A stretch of DNA of 64,000 nucleotides from Psychrosphaera haliotis (lineage in GTDB: Bacteria; Pseudomonadota; Gammaproteobacteria; Enterobacterales; Alteromonadaceae), in contig NZ_BAAAFQ010000001.1 of NCBI RefSeq assembly GCF_039523615.1, positions 511,619 through 575,618 on the forward strand, in the 5' to 3' direction. Both the position numbers and the translations under genes were made by a program. Under the pieces are notes generated by a model. That model was not told the DNA's origin. It worked only from the letters and a program-made list of their open reading frames with translations, and did no database searches. Below are positions 25,416 through 34,346 of this stretch, piece after piece. Every line of letters starts with the position of its first letter. The first letter of the stretch is position 1.

Positions 25416-25784
25416 ATGGTTGTCCAAAAATTTCTTCTGAGAGTAACAAACGTTTTGCAAAATAAACAAATATTAGATTTCGTACTAGACAAAATTGATG
25501 ATCTTAAAGCAAAAGGCGTGCTTACATTTGATGTAGCAGAGACGTCTTCAATTACAGACTACATGGTAGTTTGCTCGGGTACATCAAAAAAACACGTCCA
25601 ATCAATTGCAGATCACGTTTTAATGGAAGCAAAACAAACTGAAGACCCAGCATTAGGCTATGAAGGCATGGAAGAAGGCGAATGGGTTTTAGTTGACTTG
25701 GGTCCAGTGGTTTTACACGTAATGCAAGATGCAACAAGAGACTTCTATCAACTTGAAAAACTTTGGCAGGAATCTAGCAAGTAA
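25416..25784 (+). CDS. rsfS: Ribosomal silencing factor RsfS
   Basis: RsfS binds L14 of the large subunit and blocks subunit joining when cells starve. The 122 residues contain DFVLDKIDDLKAKGVLTFDV, SSITDYMVVCSGTSKKHVQSIAD and GEWVLVDLGPVVLHVM, the core of the family. AAAGGTAGA directly before the ATG supports this start, although it gives an N-terminus about 12 residues longer than usual. It lies 6 bases before rlmH. nadD, often upstream, is not here. Confidence 0.94.
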   Translation: MVVQKFLLRVTNVLQNKQILDFVLDKIDDLKAKGVLTFDVAETSSITDYMVVCSGTSKKHVQSIADHVLMEAKQTEDPALGYEGMEEGEWVLVDLGPVVLHVMQDATRDFYQLEKLWQESSK

Positions 25785-25790
25785 TCGCTT

Positions 25791-26261
25791 ATGAAGATTC
25801 AATTAGTCGCCGTTGGTAACAAAATGCCAGGCTGGGTAACATCAGGATTTCAAGAATACCAACGCCGCTTCCCTAGAGATTGTGCGTTTGAGCTTATTGA
25901 GATCACCCCTGGCAAACGAGGTAAAAATGCTGATATAGCAAGGATCCTTGAGCAGGAAGGTGAACGGATGTTAGCGGCGGTGCCTAAGTCAAATAGAGTT
26001 GTAACGCTTGAGGTAACCGGAAAGCCTTGGACTACACACGACCTTTCAAAACAACTTTCAAGTTGGCAAATGGATGGTCGCGACGTTAGTTTACTGGTTG
26101 GTGGACCAGAAGGGTTGGCACCCGCTTGCATTGCACGTTCTGAGCAAAAGTGGTCGCTATCACCTTTAACGCTGCCTCACCCAATGGTTCGCGTTGTTGT
26201 AGCAGAGAGCTTATATCGAGCTTGGAGTCTCAATAACAATCACCCTTATCATCGCGAATAA
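25791..26261 (+). CDS. rlmH: 23S rRNA pseudouridine-1915 methyltransferase RlmH
   Basis: This SPOUT enzyme methylates N3 of pseudouridine 1915 in 23S rRNA. It begins MKIQLVAVGNKMPGWV. LLVGGPEGLAPACIARSEQKW is the trefoil-knot SAM site, and the end, SLYRAWSLNNNHPYHRE, is the family's characteristic C-terminus. The length of 156 residues is standard. It lies between rsfS and mrdA, a conserved order. Confidence 0.97.
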   Translation: MKIQLVAVGNKMPGWVTSGFQEYQRRFPRDCAFELIEITPGKRGKNADIARILEQEGERMLAAVPKSNRVVTLEVTGKPWTTHDLSKQLSSWQMDGRDVSLLVGGPEGLAPACIARSEQKWSLSPLTLPHPMVRVVVAESLYRAWSLNNNHPYHRE

Positions 26262-26264
26262 CGT

Positions 26265-28202
26265 ATGCGCAGAAACTCCTATCAAATGCAAGATCACACC
26301 GCCGAAGCGCATCTATTTGCTAGGCGCGCTATAACGGCTTTGATAGCGGTGGCCGCTCTGATGGGAGTGCTAATAGCGAATCTGTATTATTTACAGATAG
26401 AAAAATATCAAACATATCAAACCCGTTCTAATGAAAACCGCATCAAAGTCCAGCCTGTCCCGCCAAACCGAGGGATAATACGTGACATTAATGGCAACAT
26501 ACTCGCTGCCAATGAGCCAAGCTTTTCTTTAGAGATCATCCCCGAAGCAGTCACTGATATGGAATGGACGCTGTCAGAGTTACAGTTAATTATTGATATC
26601 CCGGACGAGCAAGTAGAACAATTTAAACGAATTATAAAATACCAGCGCCGTTTTAAGAGCATCCCCATAAAAACAAAGCTAACCGAAAACGAAGTCGCCG
26701 CATTTTCAGTAAAACAACACTTATTTCCTGGCGTCGCTATTGAAGCTCGACTTAATCGCCACTATCCATATACAGACACCATGACTCATGTAATAGGTTA
26801 TGTGGGTAAAATTAACAAACGTGACTTAAATAGGTTAGAACGAGAAGAACGAATTAAGAACTACGCAGCCACTCGTAGTATCGGGAAGTTAGGGCTCGAA
26901 CGATTTTATGAAGAGCAACTTCACGGCACTACGGGCAGTGAAGAAGTAGAAGTAAACCATCGAAGCCGAGTATTAAGACAGCTGAGCATTGAAGAGCCCA
27001 AACCAGGTACAGACCTTCACTTAGCAATTGCCGTGGAAATGCAAGAACAAGCCAAAAAGTCGCTAAGACAAAACCGGGGAGCTATTGTTGCAATGGACCC
27101 TCGTGATGGCGCCATTTTAGCTATGTATTCCAACCCCAGTTACGACCCAAACCTTTTTGTAACAGGCATATCTCAAAAAGATTATTCATTGATATTGAAT
27201 TCCAAAGATAAACCAATGCTCAATCGTACTACGCAAGGCCAATACCCGCCTGCGTCAACTATCAAGCCACAATTAGCATTGTTGGGCTTACACAAAAAGC
27301 TAGTTACTCCTGAAACTACCGTTTGGGATCCAGGATATTGGCGATTCCCTAATGTTGAAACCCAACGGAATTTTAGAGACTGGAAAGTTGGCGGCCATGG
27401 TTGGGTAGACCTAGTTACCGCGATTAAACAGTCTTGCGACATTTATTTTTACGACCTAGCCTACCGCCTAGGTATTGACGAAATAAGTCCATTCATCTCT
27501 AAATTTGGATTTGGAGATTATACCGGCATAGATATTCATGAAGAATATAAAGCGACGATGCCGTCAAGAGAATGGAAAAAAGAAAAGAAGCGTCAACCTT
27601 GGTATCAAGGAGATACTATTTCAATTGGAATTGGCCAAGGTTATTGGACAGCAACGCCTATGCAACTTGCGATGGCGACGTCTGTATTAGTTAATAAAGG
27701 CGATGTGATTGAACCCAAAGTAGTATCAGCAACCAGTGTAGATGAATCTATTTCATTAACACCTATCAAAAAGCGAAATCCAGTTGTGGTCAACAACCCA
27801 AAACATTGGGACACTATTTTAGATTCAATGTATCAAACGGTAAATGCAATTGACGGTACAGCTCGCGCAGCTTTTGTCGACGCTGTTTATACCGCTGCTG
27901 GTAAAACAGGGACCGCGCAACTGTTCAGCCTTGGCGAAGATGAAGAATACGACGCTTCCAAAATCAATGAACGCCGACGTGATAATGCAATGTTCGTTGG
28001 TTATGCCCCTTATGATAATCCTAGTATTGTTATTGTTGTAGCGGTAGAAAATGCCGGAGGCGGCAGTGCTAATGCGGCTCCAGTTGCGAGAGAAATGATG
28101 GATTTATATTTTTCGATGGGATTAGCTAACAAACGAAACATCTCGACTGAAATCATAAATGTTGAAGAGACAGAATTAGCTGAGGAGAATAACGGTGGCT
28201 AA
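26265..28202 (+). CDS. mrdA: Penicillin-binding protein 2
   Basis: This inner-membrane DD-transpeptidase cross-links peptidoglycan during elongation with RodA. A membrane anchor spans about residues 22-43, then a dimerisation domain, then the transpeptidase. The active serine is Ser331 in PPASTIKP. SCD lies in KQSCDIYFYD and KTG in GKTGTAQLF. The 645 residues are normal. It overlaps rodA by 8 bases, so the two are made together. Confidence 0.97.
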   Translation: MRRNSYQMQDHTAEAHLFARRAITALIAVAALMGVLIANLYYLQIEKYQTYQTRSNENRIKVQPVPPNRGIIRDINGNILAANEPSFSLEIIPEAVTDMEWTLSELQLIIDIPDEQVEQFKRIIKYQRRFKSIPIKTKLTENEVAAFSVKQHLFPGVAIEARLNRHYPYTDTMTHVIGYVGKINKRDLNRLEREERIKNYAATRSIGKLGLERFYEEQLHGTTGSEEVEVNHRSRVLRQLSIEEPKPGTDLHLAIAVEMQEQAKKSLRQNRGAIVAMDPRDGAILAMYSNPSYDPNLFVTGISQKDYSLILNSKDKPMLNRTTQGQYPPASTIKPQLALLGLHKKLVTPETTVWDPGYWRFPNVETQRNFRDWKVGGHGWVDLVTAIKQSCDIYFYDLAYRLGIDEISPFISKFGFGDYTGIDIHEEYKATMPSREWKKEKKRQPWYQGDTISIGIGQGYWTATPMQLAMATSVLVNKGDVIEPKVVSATSVDESISLTPIKKRNPVVVNNPKHWDTILDSMYQTVNAIDGTARAAFVDAVYTAAGKTGTAQLFSLGEDEEYDASKINERRRDNAMFVGYAPYDNPSIVIVVAVENAGGGSANAAPVAREMMDLYFSMGLANKRNISTEIINVEETELAEENNGG

Positions 28203-29313
28203 AACCGAAAATGAACGCCGACGCAGTTCTCTATTTTTTAGATTCCATATCGATTTGCCTTTATTGGCCGGTATTTTAACTCTAATGCTTATAAGCCTAT
28301 TTGTGGTTTATAGTGCTGGTAGTCAAAATATGGATATGGTTGTAAGACAAATGGTTAGGATGGGTCTTGGTTTGTTTGTCATGTTGCTGGTCGCCCAAAT
28401 TTCACCTTTCACCTATCAAAAATGGGCCCCTCATATATTTGTCACTGGTATATTATTACTCGTTGCTGTTCTGTTGTTTGGCGATATGGGAAAAGGCGCT
28501 CAGCGCTGGTTGAACCTCGGTATAATAAAGTTTCAACCTTCTGAAATAATGAAACTGTCTTTACCTATGATGATGGCTTGGTTTTTAAGTAAATACACGT
28601 TACCGCCGTCCCTAAAGAATACCTTCTTAGGGTTTATCATTATTGCAACACCTACACTTCTGATAGCTAAACAGCCAGATTTAGGTACTTCATTACTAGT
28701 AGCAAGTAGCGGCTTTTTTGTTATGTTTTTAGCCGGTTTAAGCCTGAGAGTATTATTTGGTTTAGTTATTTCTGTTGGCGCATTTTTACCAATCCTTTGG
28801 TTTTATTTAATGCATGGTTACCAAAAACAACGCGTACTTACCTTCTTAAATCCAGAAAGTGATCCGCTTGGCTCCGGTTACCACATCATTCAATCAAAAA
28901 TAGCCATTGGCTCTGGTGGCACCGAAGGTAAAGGCTGGCTGCAAGGCACACAATCACAATTAGAGTTTTTACCTGAGCGCCATACTGACTTTATTTTTTC
29001 TGTTTTTAGTGAAGAGTTTGGTTTTGTAGGTGTTCTTTTGCTGTTATCTATATACGCCTTTATTATCGTTAGAGGTATGCAAATAGCGTCGCGAGCGCAA
29101 GAAGCTTTCACCAAGTTATTAGCTGGCAGTTTAACGCTAACCTTTTTTGTCTATCTTTTTGTTAATATTGGTATGGTTTCGGGATTATTACCGGTTGTGG
29201 GTGTTCCTTTACCTTTGGTAAGTTACGGTGGAACATCAATAGTGACTTTAATGGCAAGCTTCGGTATTTTAATGGCTATTGGAACTAATAAACGACTATT
29301 GGCTAGTACTTAA
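28195..29313 (+). CDS. mrdB: Peptidoglycan glycosyltransferase RodA
   Basis: This SEDS-family membrane enzyme polymerises glycan strands with PBP2. It has about ten membrane helices. The conserved loops include GAQRWLNLG, FQPSEIMKLSLP, KQPDLGTSLL, and the C-terminal PVVGVPLPLVSYGGTS signature. The catalytic aspartate lies in the extracellular segment LPERHTDFIFSV. The length is 372 residues. It is translationally coupled to mrdA and followed after one base by rlpA. Confidence 0.96.
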   Translation: MAKTENERRRSSLFFRFHIDLPLLAGILTLMLISLFVVYSAGSQNMDMVVRQMVRMGLGLFVMLLVAQISPFTYQKWAPHIFVTGILLLVAVLLFGDMGKGAQRWLNLGIIKFQPSEIMKLSLPMMMAWFLSKYTLPPSLKNTFLGFIIIATPTLLIAKQPDLGTSLLVASSGFFVMFLAGLSLRVLFGLVISVGAFLPILWFYLMHGYQKQRVLTFLNPESDPLGSGYHIIQSKIAIGSGGTEGKGWLQGTQSQLEFLPERHTDFIFSVFSEEFGFVGVLLLLSIYAFIIVRGMQIASRAQEAFTKLLAGSLTLTFFVYLFVNIGMVSGLLPVVGVPLPLVSYGGTSIVTLMASFGILMAIGTNKRLLAST

Positions 29314-29314
29314 A

Positions 29315-30097
29315 ATGGACAAAAACAAATCATCAATTCTACTTACTGCGCTATGTATTGCTTTAATGCTTGTACAAGGCTGTGCACCTACAGGGCGTTA
29401 TAAAGATAAGTATGATAGTGCGCCAGTTCGACCACCAACATTAACAGAACAACAAGACCCTCGAATAGTTCACGAGCCAGTAGGACGTGGCAACCTGCCA
29501 TATAAAGTATTTGGTAAACATTACACACCAATGAAAGAACGTAGTCCTTTCTCACAAAAAGGCACTGCATCTTGGTACGGGAAAAAGTTTCATGGGCATC
29601 TAACATCAAACGGCGAAGTATATAATATGTTTGGTATGTCCGCTGCTCACAAAACACTGCCACTACCTAGCTATGTGCGAGTTACCAATTTAGCTAACAA
29701 TAAATCAGCCATAGTGCGTGTAAACGACAGAGGCCCTTTCCACCAAGACCGAGTTATTGATCTCTCTTATGCGGCGGCGTTTAAAATTGGCGTATACGAC
29801 ACTGGCACTGCAAACGTTAACATTGAGTTAATTTTACCCGGAGAGGAACCTTTACCTACTGAGAGTAGTCTATATCAGGTTACCCTAACCGGTTTCAAAA
29901 ATAAATTGGAAGCTAATGAGTCGCTTAAAGGCTTAACGATAATGTTAAACCATGATGCAGCAGTACATGAAAAAGACGAACAACATAAAGTTGTATTTGG
30001 TCCTTTTAAAAATAAAGTGCAAGCAACCGATTTAATTCAAAAAATAAAACAGTTTGGTTATCAATCTGTAAATCTAGAGAGTGTATTAGCGCCATAA
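29315..30097 (+). CDS. rlpA: RlpA-like septal ring lytic transglycosylase (lipoprotein)
   Basis: An outer-membrane lipoprotein that cleaves denuded glycan strands at the septum. The lipobox LVQGC follows the signal helix. The double-psi beta-barrel domain carries GTASWYGKKFHG, GMSAAHKTLPLPSYVRV and RVNDRGPFHQDRVIDLS, with the catalytic Asp and His in place. A weak C-terminal SPOR-like domain follows (VVFGPFKNKVQATDLIQKI). MDKNKSSILL, one base after the rodA stop, is the start; the frame itself opens further upstream inside rodA. Confidence 0.92.
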   Translation: MDKNKSSILLTALCIALMLVQGCAPTGRYKDKYDSAPVRPPTLTEQQDPRIVHEPVGRGNLPYKVFGKHYTPMKERSPFSQKGTASWYGKKFHGHLTSNGEVYNMFGMSAAHKTLPLPSYVRVTNLANNKSAIVRVNDRGPFHQDRVIDLSYAAAFKIGVYDTGTANVNIELILPGEEPLPTESSLYQVTLTGFKNKLEANESLKGLTIMLNHDAAVHEKDEQHKVVFGPFKNKVQATDLIQKIKQFGYQSVNLESVLAP

Positions 30098-30176
30098 ACT
30101 GGACACGTAGCTTTGGTACATGGATAATACCGCTCTCAATTTTCTTTCTTTTAGCAAAAAACATGAATGGAACACA

Positions 30177-31331
30177 ATGAATAAATTTTTACTCTCTCTG
30201 GTTAGTCTTTCGTCCCTAGCGTTTTCATATTTTGCAGAGGCAAAAGTACTAGTACCAAATCCACCTTCAGTGAATGCCAAAGCCTATATCTTAATGGACT
30301 TTGATACTGGAAAAGTATTAGCCGAAAAGAATGCGGATGAATTGCTGAACCCAGCTAGCTTAACAAAAATGATGACGAGCTACGTCATTGGTAAAGAAGT
30401 TCAAAAAGGTAACATCGCACTAACAGATATGGTGACGGTGAGCCGTAATGCTTGGGCAAAAAACTTTCCTGAATCTTCAAAAATGTTTATTGAAGTGGGT
30501 AAAGAAGTTTCTGTCGCTGATCTGAATAGAGGCATCATCATCCAGTCTGGTAATGACGCTTGTGTTGCAATGGCTGAACACATTGCTGGTAGTGAAGAAC
30601 AGTTTGCTCAACTTATGAATTTGTATGGTGCAGACATTGGGTTATCTGACTCAAACTTTGTAAACAGCCACGGTTTAACCGCTGAAGGTCACCTTTCAAC
30701 GGCTCGTGACATGGCAAAAATTGGTATCGCTTTGATTAGAGATGTACCAGAAGAATATGCTATCTATAAAGAAAAAGACTTCACTTACAACAATATTTCT
30801 CAAATAAACCGTAACAGCCTGTTATGGGACAAAAGCTTAAATGTTGATGGTATTAAAACCGGTCATACAGACGCTGCGGGTTATTCTTTAGTTGCTTCAG
30901 CAATGGAAGGTGAGATGCGCTTGATTTCAGTGGTAATGGGCGCTGAAAGCCAACGTGGTCGTAAAGTAGAAAGCAAAAAGCTGTTAAATTACGGTTTCCG
31001 TTTCTTCGAAACATTAACGGCATATGAAGCGGGTACTGAGTTTGCAAAACAAAGAATCTACATGGGCGATAAAGATCAAGTTCGTTTAGGTATAAATCAA
31101 AGTACACCTTTAACTATACCTCGTGGCTACCGTGAAAAACTAAAAGCGTCTTTCACCCTTGATAAACCATTAGAAGCCCCTATTAACAAGGGCGAAGTGG
31201 TTGGAACGTTAACAATCAAAATCGAAGACGATGTAGTTACTACTTACCCTCTTGTTGCACTTGACCAAGTCAATGAAGGTGGTTTGTTTAAGAAGGTAAC
31301 TGATTACTTTAAAAAGAAATTTGAACTATAA
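30177..31331 (+). CDS. dacA: D-alanyl-D-alanine carboxypeptidase (PBP5)
   Basis: This periplasmic low-molecular-mass PBP trims pentapeptides. The signal peptide ends near SYFAEA. The catalytic motifs are SLTK (Ser61), SGN (Ser124-Gly-Asn) and KTG (Lys227). A C-terminal beta domain and a final amphipathic helix (LFKKVTDYFKKKFEL) anchor it to the inner membrane. I chose MNKFLLS at 30177 because the signal peptide begins there; the frame opens 19 codons earlier. It has 384 residues. Confidence 0.96.
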   Translation: MNKFLLSLVSLSSLAFSYFAEAKVLVPNPPSVNAKAYILMDFDTGKVLAEKNADELLNPASLTKMMTSYVIGKEVQKGNIALTDMVTVSRNAWAKNFPESSKMFIEVGKEVSVADLNRGIIIQSGNDACVAMAEHIAGSEEQFAQLMNLYGADIGLSDSNFVNSHGLTAEGHLSTARDMAKIGIALIRDVPEEYAIYKEKDFTYNNISQINRNSLLWDKSLNVDGIKTGHTDAAGYSLVASAMEGEMRLISVVMGAESQRGRKVESKKLLNYGFRFFETLTAYEAGTEFAKQRIYMGDKDQVRLGINQSTPLTIPRGYREKLKASFTLDKPLEAPINKGEVVGTLTIKIEDDVVTTYPLVALDQVNEGGLFKKVTDYFKKKFEL

Positions 31332-31381
31332 AGTAAATTACGAGTAATGAGTCTAGGGAAGGCTTTTAAAAGGTATAAAAG

Positions 31382-31654
31382 ATGACAGTTAAAGACACTA
31401 AATTTGATGAACTATTAGACTTCCCTTGCCACCAAACTTTTAAAGTTATGGGTGTGGCGCATGAAGAGCTGACAATTAAAATTGTAGAAGTATTACAAGA
31501 CGTAGCGCCTGGCGACTTTTCTCCAAAAGAAAAGCCTAGCAGCAAAGGTAAATACAAGTCAGTTTCAATAAGTGTAAAAGTGACAAGTAAAGAACACATG
31601 GAACTGGTTTATAACCGATTAGGTGCCATCGACCTCGTTCGTGTTGTTCTGTAG
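31382..31654 (+). CDS. ybeD: YbeD family protein (DUF493)
   Basis: A 90-residue protein with an ACT-like fold and the family pattern FPCHQTFKVMGVAHEEL plus KYKSVSISVKVTSKEHMELVY. Its role is unclear; E. coli YbeD has been suggested to sense lipoate or glycine metabolism. It lies between dacA and lipB in the conserved order. Confidence 0.93.
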   Translation: MTVKDTKFDELLDFPCHQTFKVMGVAHEELTIKIVEVLQDVAPGDFSPKEKPSSKGKYKSVSISVKVTSKEHMELVYNRLGAIDLVRVVL

Positions 31655-31668
31655 ATTACGGTTATTGA

Positions 31669-32352
31669 ATGTCAGATATAAATAATAATATAGTCATCAG
31701 AAACATTGATACTGGAGACTACCAAGATATTTGGCAGTCAATGCAGTTGTTTACCGATACCCGTGACGAAAACGTTACGGATGAACTTTGGGTGGTTGAG
31801 CACAATCCAGTGTTTACTCAAGGTCAAGCAGGTAAAGAAGAGCACTTACTAGATACCGGTGACATTCCCGTAGTTAAAGTTGATAGAGGTGGGCAAGTTA
31901 CCTATCACGGCCCTGGCCAGTTGGTAGTTTATTTGCTCATTAATCTACGAAGAAAAAAAATAGGCGTTCGAGACCTAGTGACATTAATCGAAAATGCGAT
32001 TGTGGACATGCTAAAAAGTTTTGAAATTAGTGCCTATGCTAAAAAAGACGCACCTGGTGTGTATGTAGATGAGAAAAAAGTCGCATCACTTGGATTAAGA
32101 GTACGTAAAGGTTGTAGTTTTCATGGATTAGCGTTGAACGTTGACATGGACCTAGAACCTTTTTTGCGAATTAATCCGTGTGGTTATGCCGGCTTAGAAA
32201 TGGTGCAAACCAGCCAAATAAATGGTCCAAAAACTATTCAAGAAGCAGCCAAACCGCTAACCGAATTGTTAGCTTCTGCCCTTGGCGCCTCTAACATTGA
32301 CTATCAGCAAGGGTTACCAAACCTAGCGCTGACAGAAAAGAGAGCTGTATGA
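31669..32352 (+). CDS. lipB: Octanoyltransferase
   Basis: This enzyme moves octanoate from ACP to lipoyl domains. RGGQVTYHGPGQLVVYLLIN is the family signature. The catalytic lysine lies in KVASLGLRVRKGCSFHGLAL and the catalytic cysteine in NPCGYAGLEM. The length is 227 residues. It overlaps lipA by 4 bases (ATGA), so both lipoate genes are coupled. Octanoyl-ACP from the fab genes of this window is its substrate. Confidence 0.96.
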   Translation: MSDINNNIVIRNIDTGDYQDIWQSMQLFTDTRDENVTDELWVVEHNPVFTQGQAGKEEHLLDTGDIPVVKVDRGGQVTYHGPGQLVVYLLINLRRKKIGVRDLVTLIENAIVDMLKSFEISAYAKKDAPGVYVDEKKVASLGLRVRKGCSFHGLALNVDMDLEPFLRINPCGYAGLEMVQTSQINGPKTIQEAAKPLTELLASALGASNIDYQQGLPNLALTEKRAV

Positions 32353-33320
32353 CAACCGTTAAAACTTCTAAATTAGCCGCTGGCGTAAAATTACGTGACG
32401 CGGAAAAAATGGCCTTAATTCCCGTTAAAATCATGCCTTCTGAGCGTGATACTATGCTTAGAAAGCCAGATTGGTTAAAAATTCGCTTACCAAAATCAAG
32501 TGAAAAAATCGACAACATCAAAAAGGCGATGCGCAGTCAGGGTTTAAGCTCAGTATGTGAAGAAGCATCCTGCCCTAACCTACCTGAATGTTTTAATCAC
32601 GGCACAGCAACATTTATGATTTTAGGCGATATTTGTACACGCCGTTGTCCGTTTTGTGATGTTGCTCACGGTCGACCTTTACCACCAAGTGCACAAGAAC
32701 CTGAAAAACTAGCTCTAACCATTAAGGAAATGGGCTTAACCTACGTTGTTATTACCTCTGTTGACAGAGACGATCTTCGTGACGGTGGTGCTCAACACTT
32801 CGCTGATTGTGTTAAAGCAATTCGAGCGCACAACCCTGGAATTAAAGTAGAAATTTTGGTTCCTGACTTCCGTGGTCGTATGGATAAAGCACTTGAGATT
32901 TTATCTACTGCACCGCCAGATGTGTTCAACCACAATTTAGAAACTGCACCACGCCTTTATCGCTTAGCTCGACCTGGTGCTAACTACAAATGGTCACTAG
33001 ACTTACTTAAACGTTTTAAAGAAATGCACCCTGAAGTTGATACCAAATCAGGCTTGATGGTTGGCTTAGGTGAGACAAACGAAGAGATTGTTGAAGTTCT
33101 TAGAGACCTAAGAGAACACAACGTAGATATGCTGACTATTGGTCAATACCTACAACCAAGCAAACACCATTTGCCGGTTGAACGATATGTACCGCCAGCT
33201 GAGTTTGACATCTTTAAACAAGAAGCTGATGACTTAGGCTTTAAGCACGCAGCATCAGGTCCATTTGTTCGTTCAAGCTATCACGCTGATAAACAAGCCG
33301 CTGGAGAGGAAGTTAAGTAA
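32349..33320 (+). CDS. lipA: Lipoyl synthase
   Basis: This radical-SAM enzyme inserts two sulfurs into octanoyl chains. Two [4Fe-4S] clusters are encoded: the auxiliary ligands Cys70, Cys75 and Cys81 (CEEASCPNLPEC) and the radical-SAM triad Cys96, Cys100 and Cys103 (CTRRCPFC). The C-terminal RSSYHA serine motif, the auxiliary cluster ligand, is present. The length is 323 residues. It is 1 base upstream of the M14 peptidase gene. Confidence 0.97.
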   Translation: MTTVKTSKLAAGVKLRDAEKMALIPVKIMPSERDTMLRKPDWLKIRLPKSSEKIDNIKKAMRSQGLSSVCEEASCPNLPECFNHGTATFMILGDICTRRCPFCDVAHGRPLPPSAQEPEKLALTIKEMGLTYVVITSVDRDDLRDGGAQHFADCVKAIRAHNPGIKVEILVPDFRGRMDKALEILSTAPPDVFNHNLETAPRLYRLARPGANYKWSLDLLKRFKEMHPEVDTKSGLMVGLGETNEEIVEVLRDLREHNVDMLTIGQYLQPSKHHLPVERYVPPAEFDIFKQEADDLGFKHAASGPFVRSSYHADKQAAGEEVK

Positions 33321-33321
33321 C

Positions 33322-34257
33322 ATGACTGAGCAAAGTTATTCAATTGGCACACCAGGAAAAAAATGGGGTGATGCAGAAAAGCATCAATGGCTGGCAAAAC
33401 AGTTGGTGAAACGTTCTTATCAAGAACAAGTCGTCGCTAAACTGGCAAATTTGTCAACGCAATTTGAAACGCAGGAATATGGCTATTTAAAATATGCTGA
33501 CCTTCCTGTTGTTAAAGATGCCGATAACTACCCATTATTTATTATCAAAAGTGTGAATTGGAATGATGAGCTCCCTACTGTATTGATTACAGGCGGTGTC
33601 CACGGCTATGAAACCAGCGGTGTTCAAGGCGCGTTAAGATTTGCCTTAGAACATGCAGGTAGTTATGGAAATAAGTTTAACTTTGTTATTGCGCCGTGTG
33701 TAAGCCCTTGGGGTTACGAAACAATTAATCGTTGGAACCCGCTTGCAGTGGATCCAAACCGTAGTTTTTTTGAAGGTTCAAAAGCGCAAGAAGCCACTTT
33801 GTTGATGCAATATCTAAAGCACAATGAAATTAAGCCTATTTGCCACATTGACCTGCATGAAACCACAGATACGGATAACTCAGAGTTTCGTCCGGCGTTG
33901 GCCTCTCGAGATGCAATTGAGCAAAAGAATTGGAATATTCCAGATGGTTTTTATCTTGTTGCTGATTCGCAAAACCCACAAGTAGAATTCCAGTCGGCCA
34001 TTATTGAGTCAGTTAAAAAAGTAACTCATATAGCTCCAGCTGATGAAAATGATTGCTTAATTGGCGCACCACTTCAGCAGTTTGGCGTTATTGAATATGA
34101 TGCTAGACCACTTGGGTTATGCATGGGTATGACAGATGCCGAATACAAAACAACAACGGAAGTTTATCCAGACAGCCCACTTGTTGATGATGAAAACTGC
34201 ATAATGGCGCAAGTTGCTGTTATAACGGGCGCTTTGAATCACTTATTGTCACGTTAG
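33322..34257 (+). CDS. M14 family zinc carboxypeptidase-like protein
   Basis: A cytoplasmic protein of 311 residues with the carboxypeptidase A / succinylglutamate desuccinylase fold. The zinc motif HxxE appears in GGVHGYETSG, NRSFF supplies the Asn-Arg pair, and the third zinc ligand is in CHIDLHETTDTDN. A downstream glutamate in VIEYDA may be catalytic. The substrate is unknown. I chose MTEQSY at 33322, directly after lipA; the longer frame starts inside lipA. Confidence 0.82.
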   Translation: MTEQSYSIGTPGKKWGDAEKHQWLAKQLVKRSYQEQVVAKLANLSTQFETQEYGYLKYADLPVVKDADNYPLFIIKSVNWNDELPTVLITGGVHGYETSGVQGALRFALEHAGSYGNKFNFVIAPCVSPWGYETINRWNPLAVDPNRSFFEGSKAQEATLLMQYLKHNEIKPICHIDLHETTDTDNSEFRPALASRDAIEQKNWNIPDGFYLVADSQNPQVEFQSAIIESVKKVTHIAPADENDCLIGAPLQQFGVIEYDARPLGLCMGMTDAEYKTTTEVYPDSPLVDDENCIMAQVAVITGALNHLLSR

Positions 34258-34293
34258 CTTTGTAAGCTGGTAACTTGATCGAGTTAACCTTAC

Positions 34294-34330
34294 AAATAAA
34301 AAAGGTCTGCATAAGCAGACCTTTTTGTTA
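34294..34330 (+). terminator. Bidirectional terminator between the M14 gene and maeA
   Basis: A GGTCTGC/GCAGACC stem (34304-34310 with 34315-34321) with a 4-base loop has a run of A before it and five T after it. It should end the rightward lip transcript and the leftward maeA transcript. Confidence 0.85.
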
Positions 34331-34346
34331 TCTAAAAACCAATTCT

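Noticed and set aside
33265..33321. Upstream extension of the M14 peptidase into lipA
   Set aside because: The ATG directly after lipA gives the normal family start; the extension is lipA sequence in another frame.
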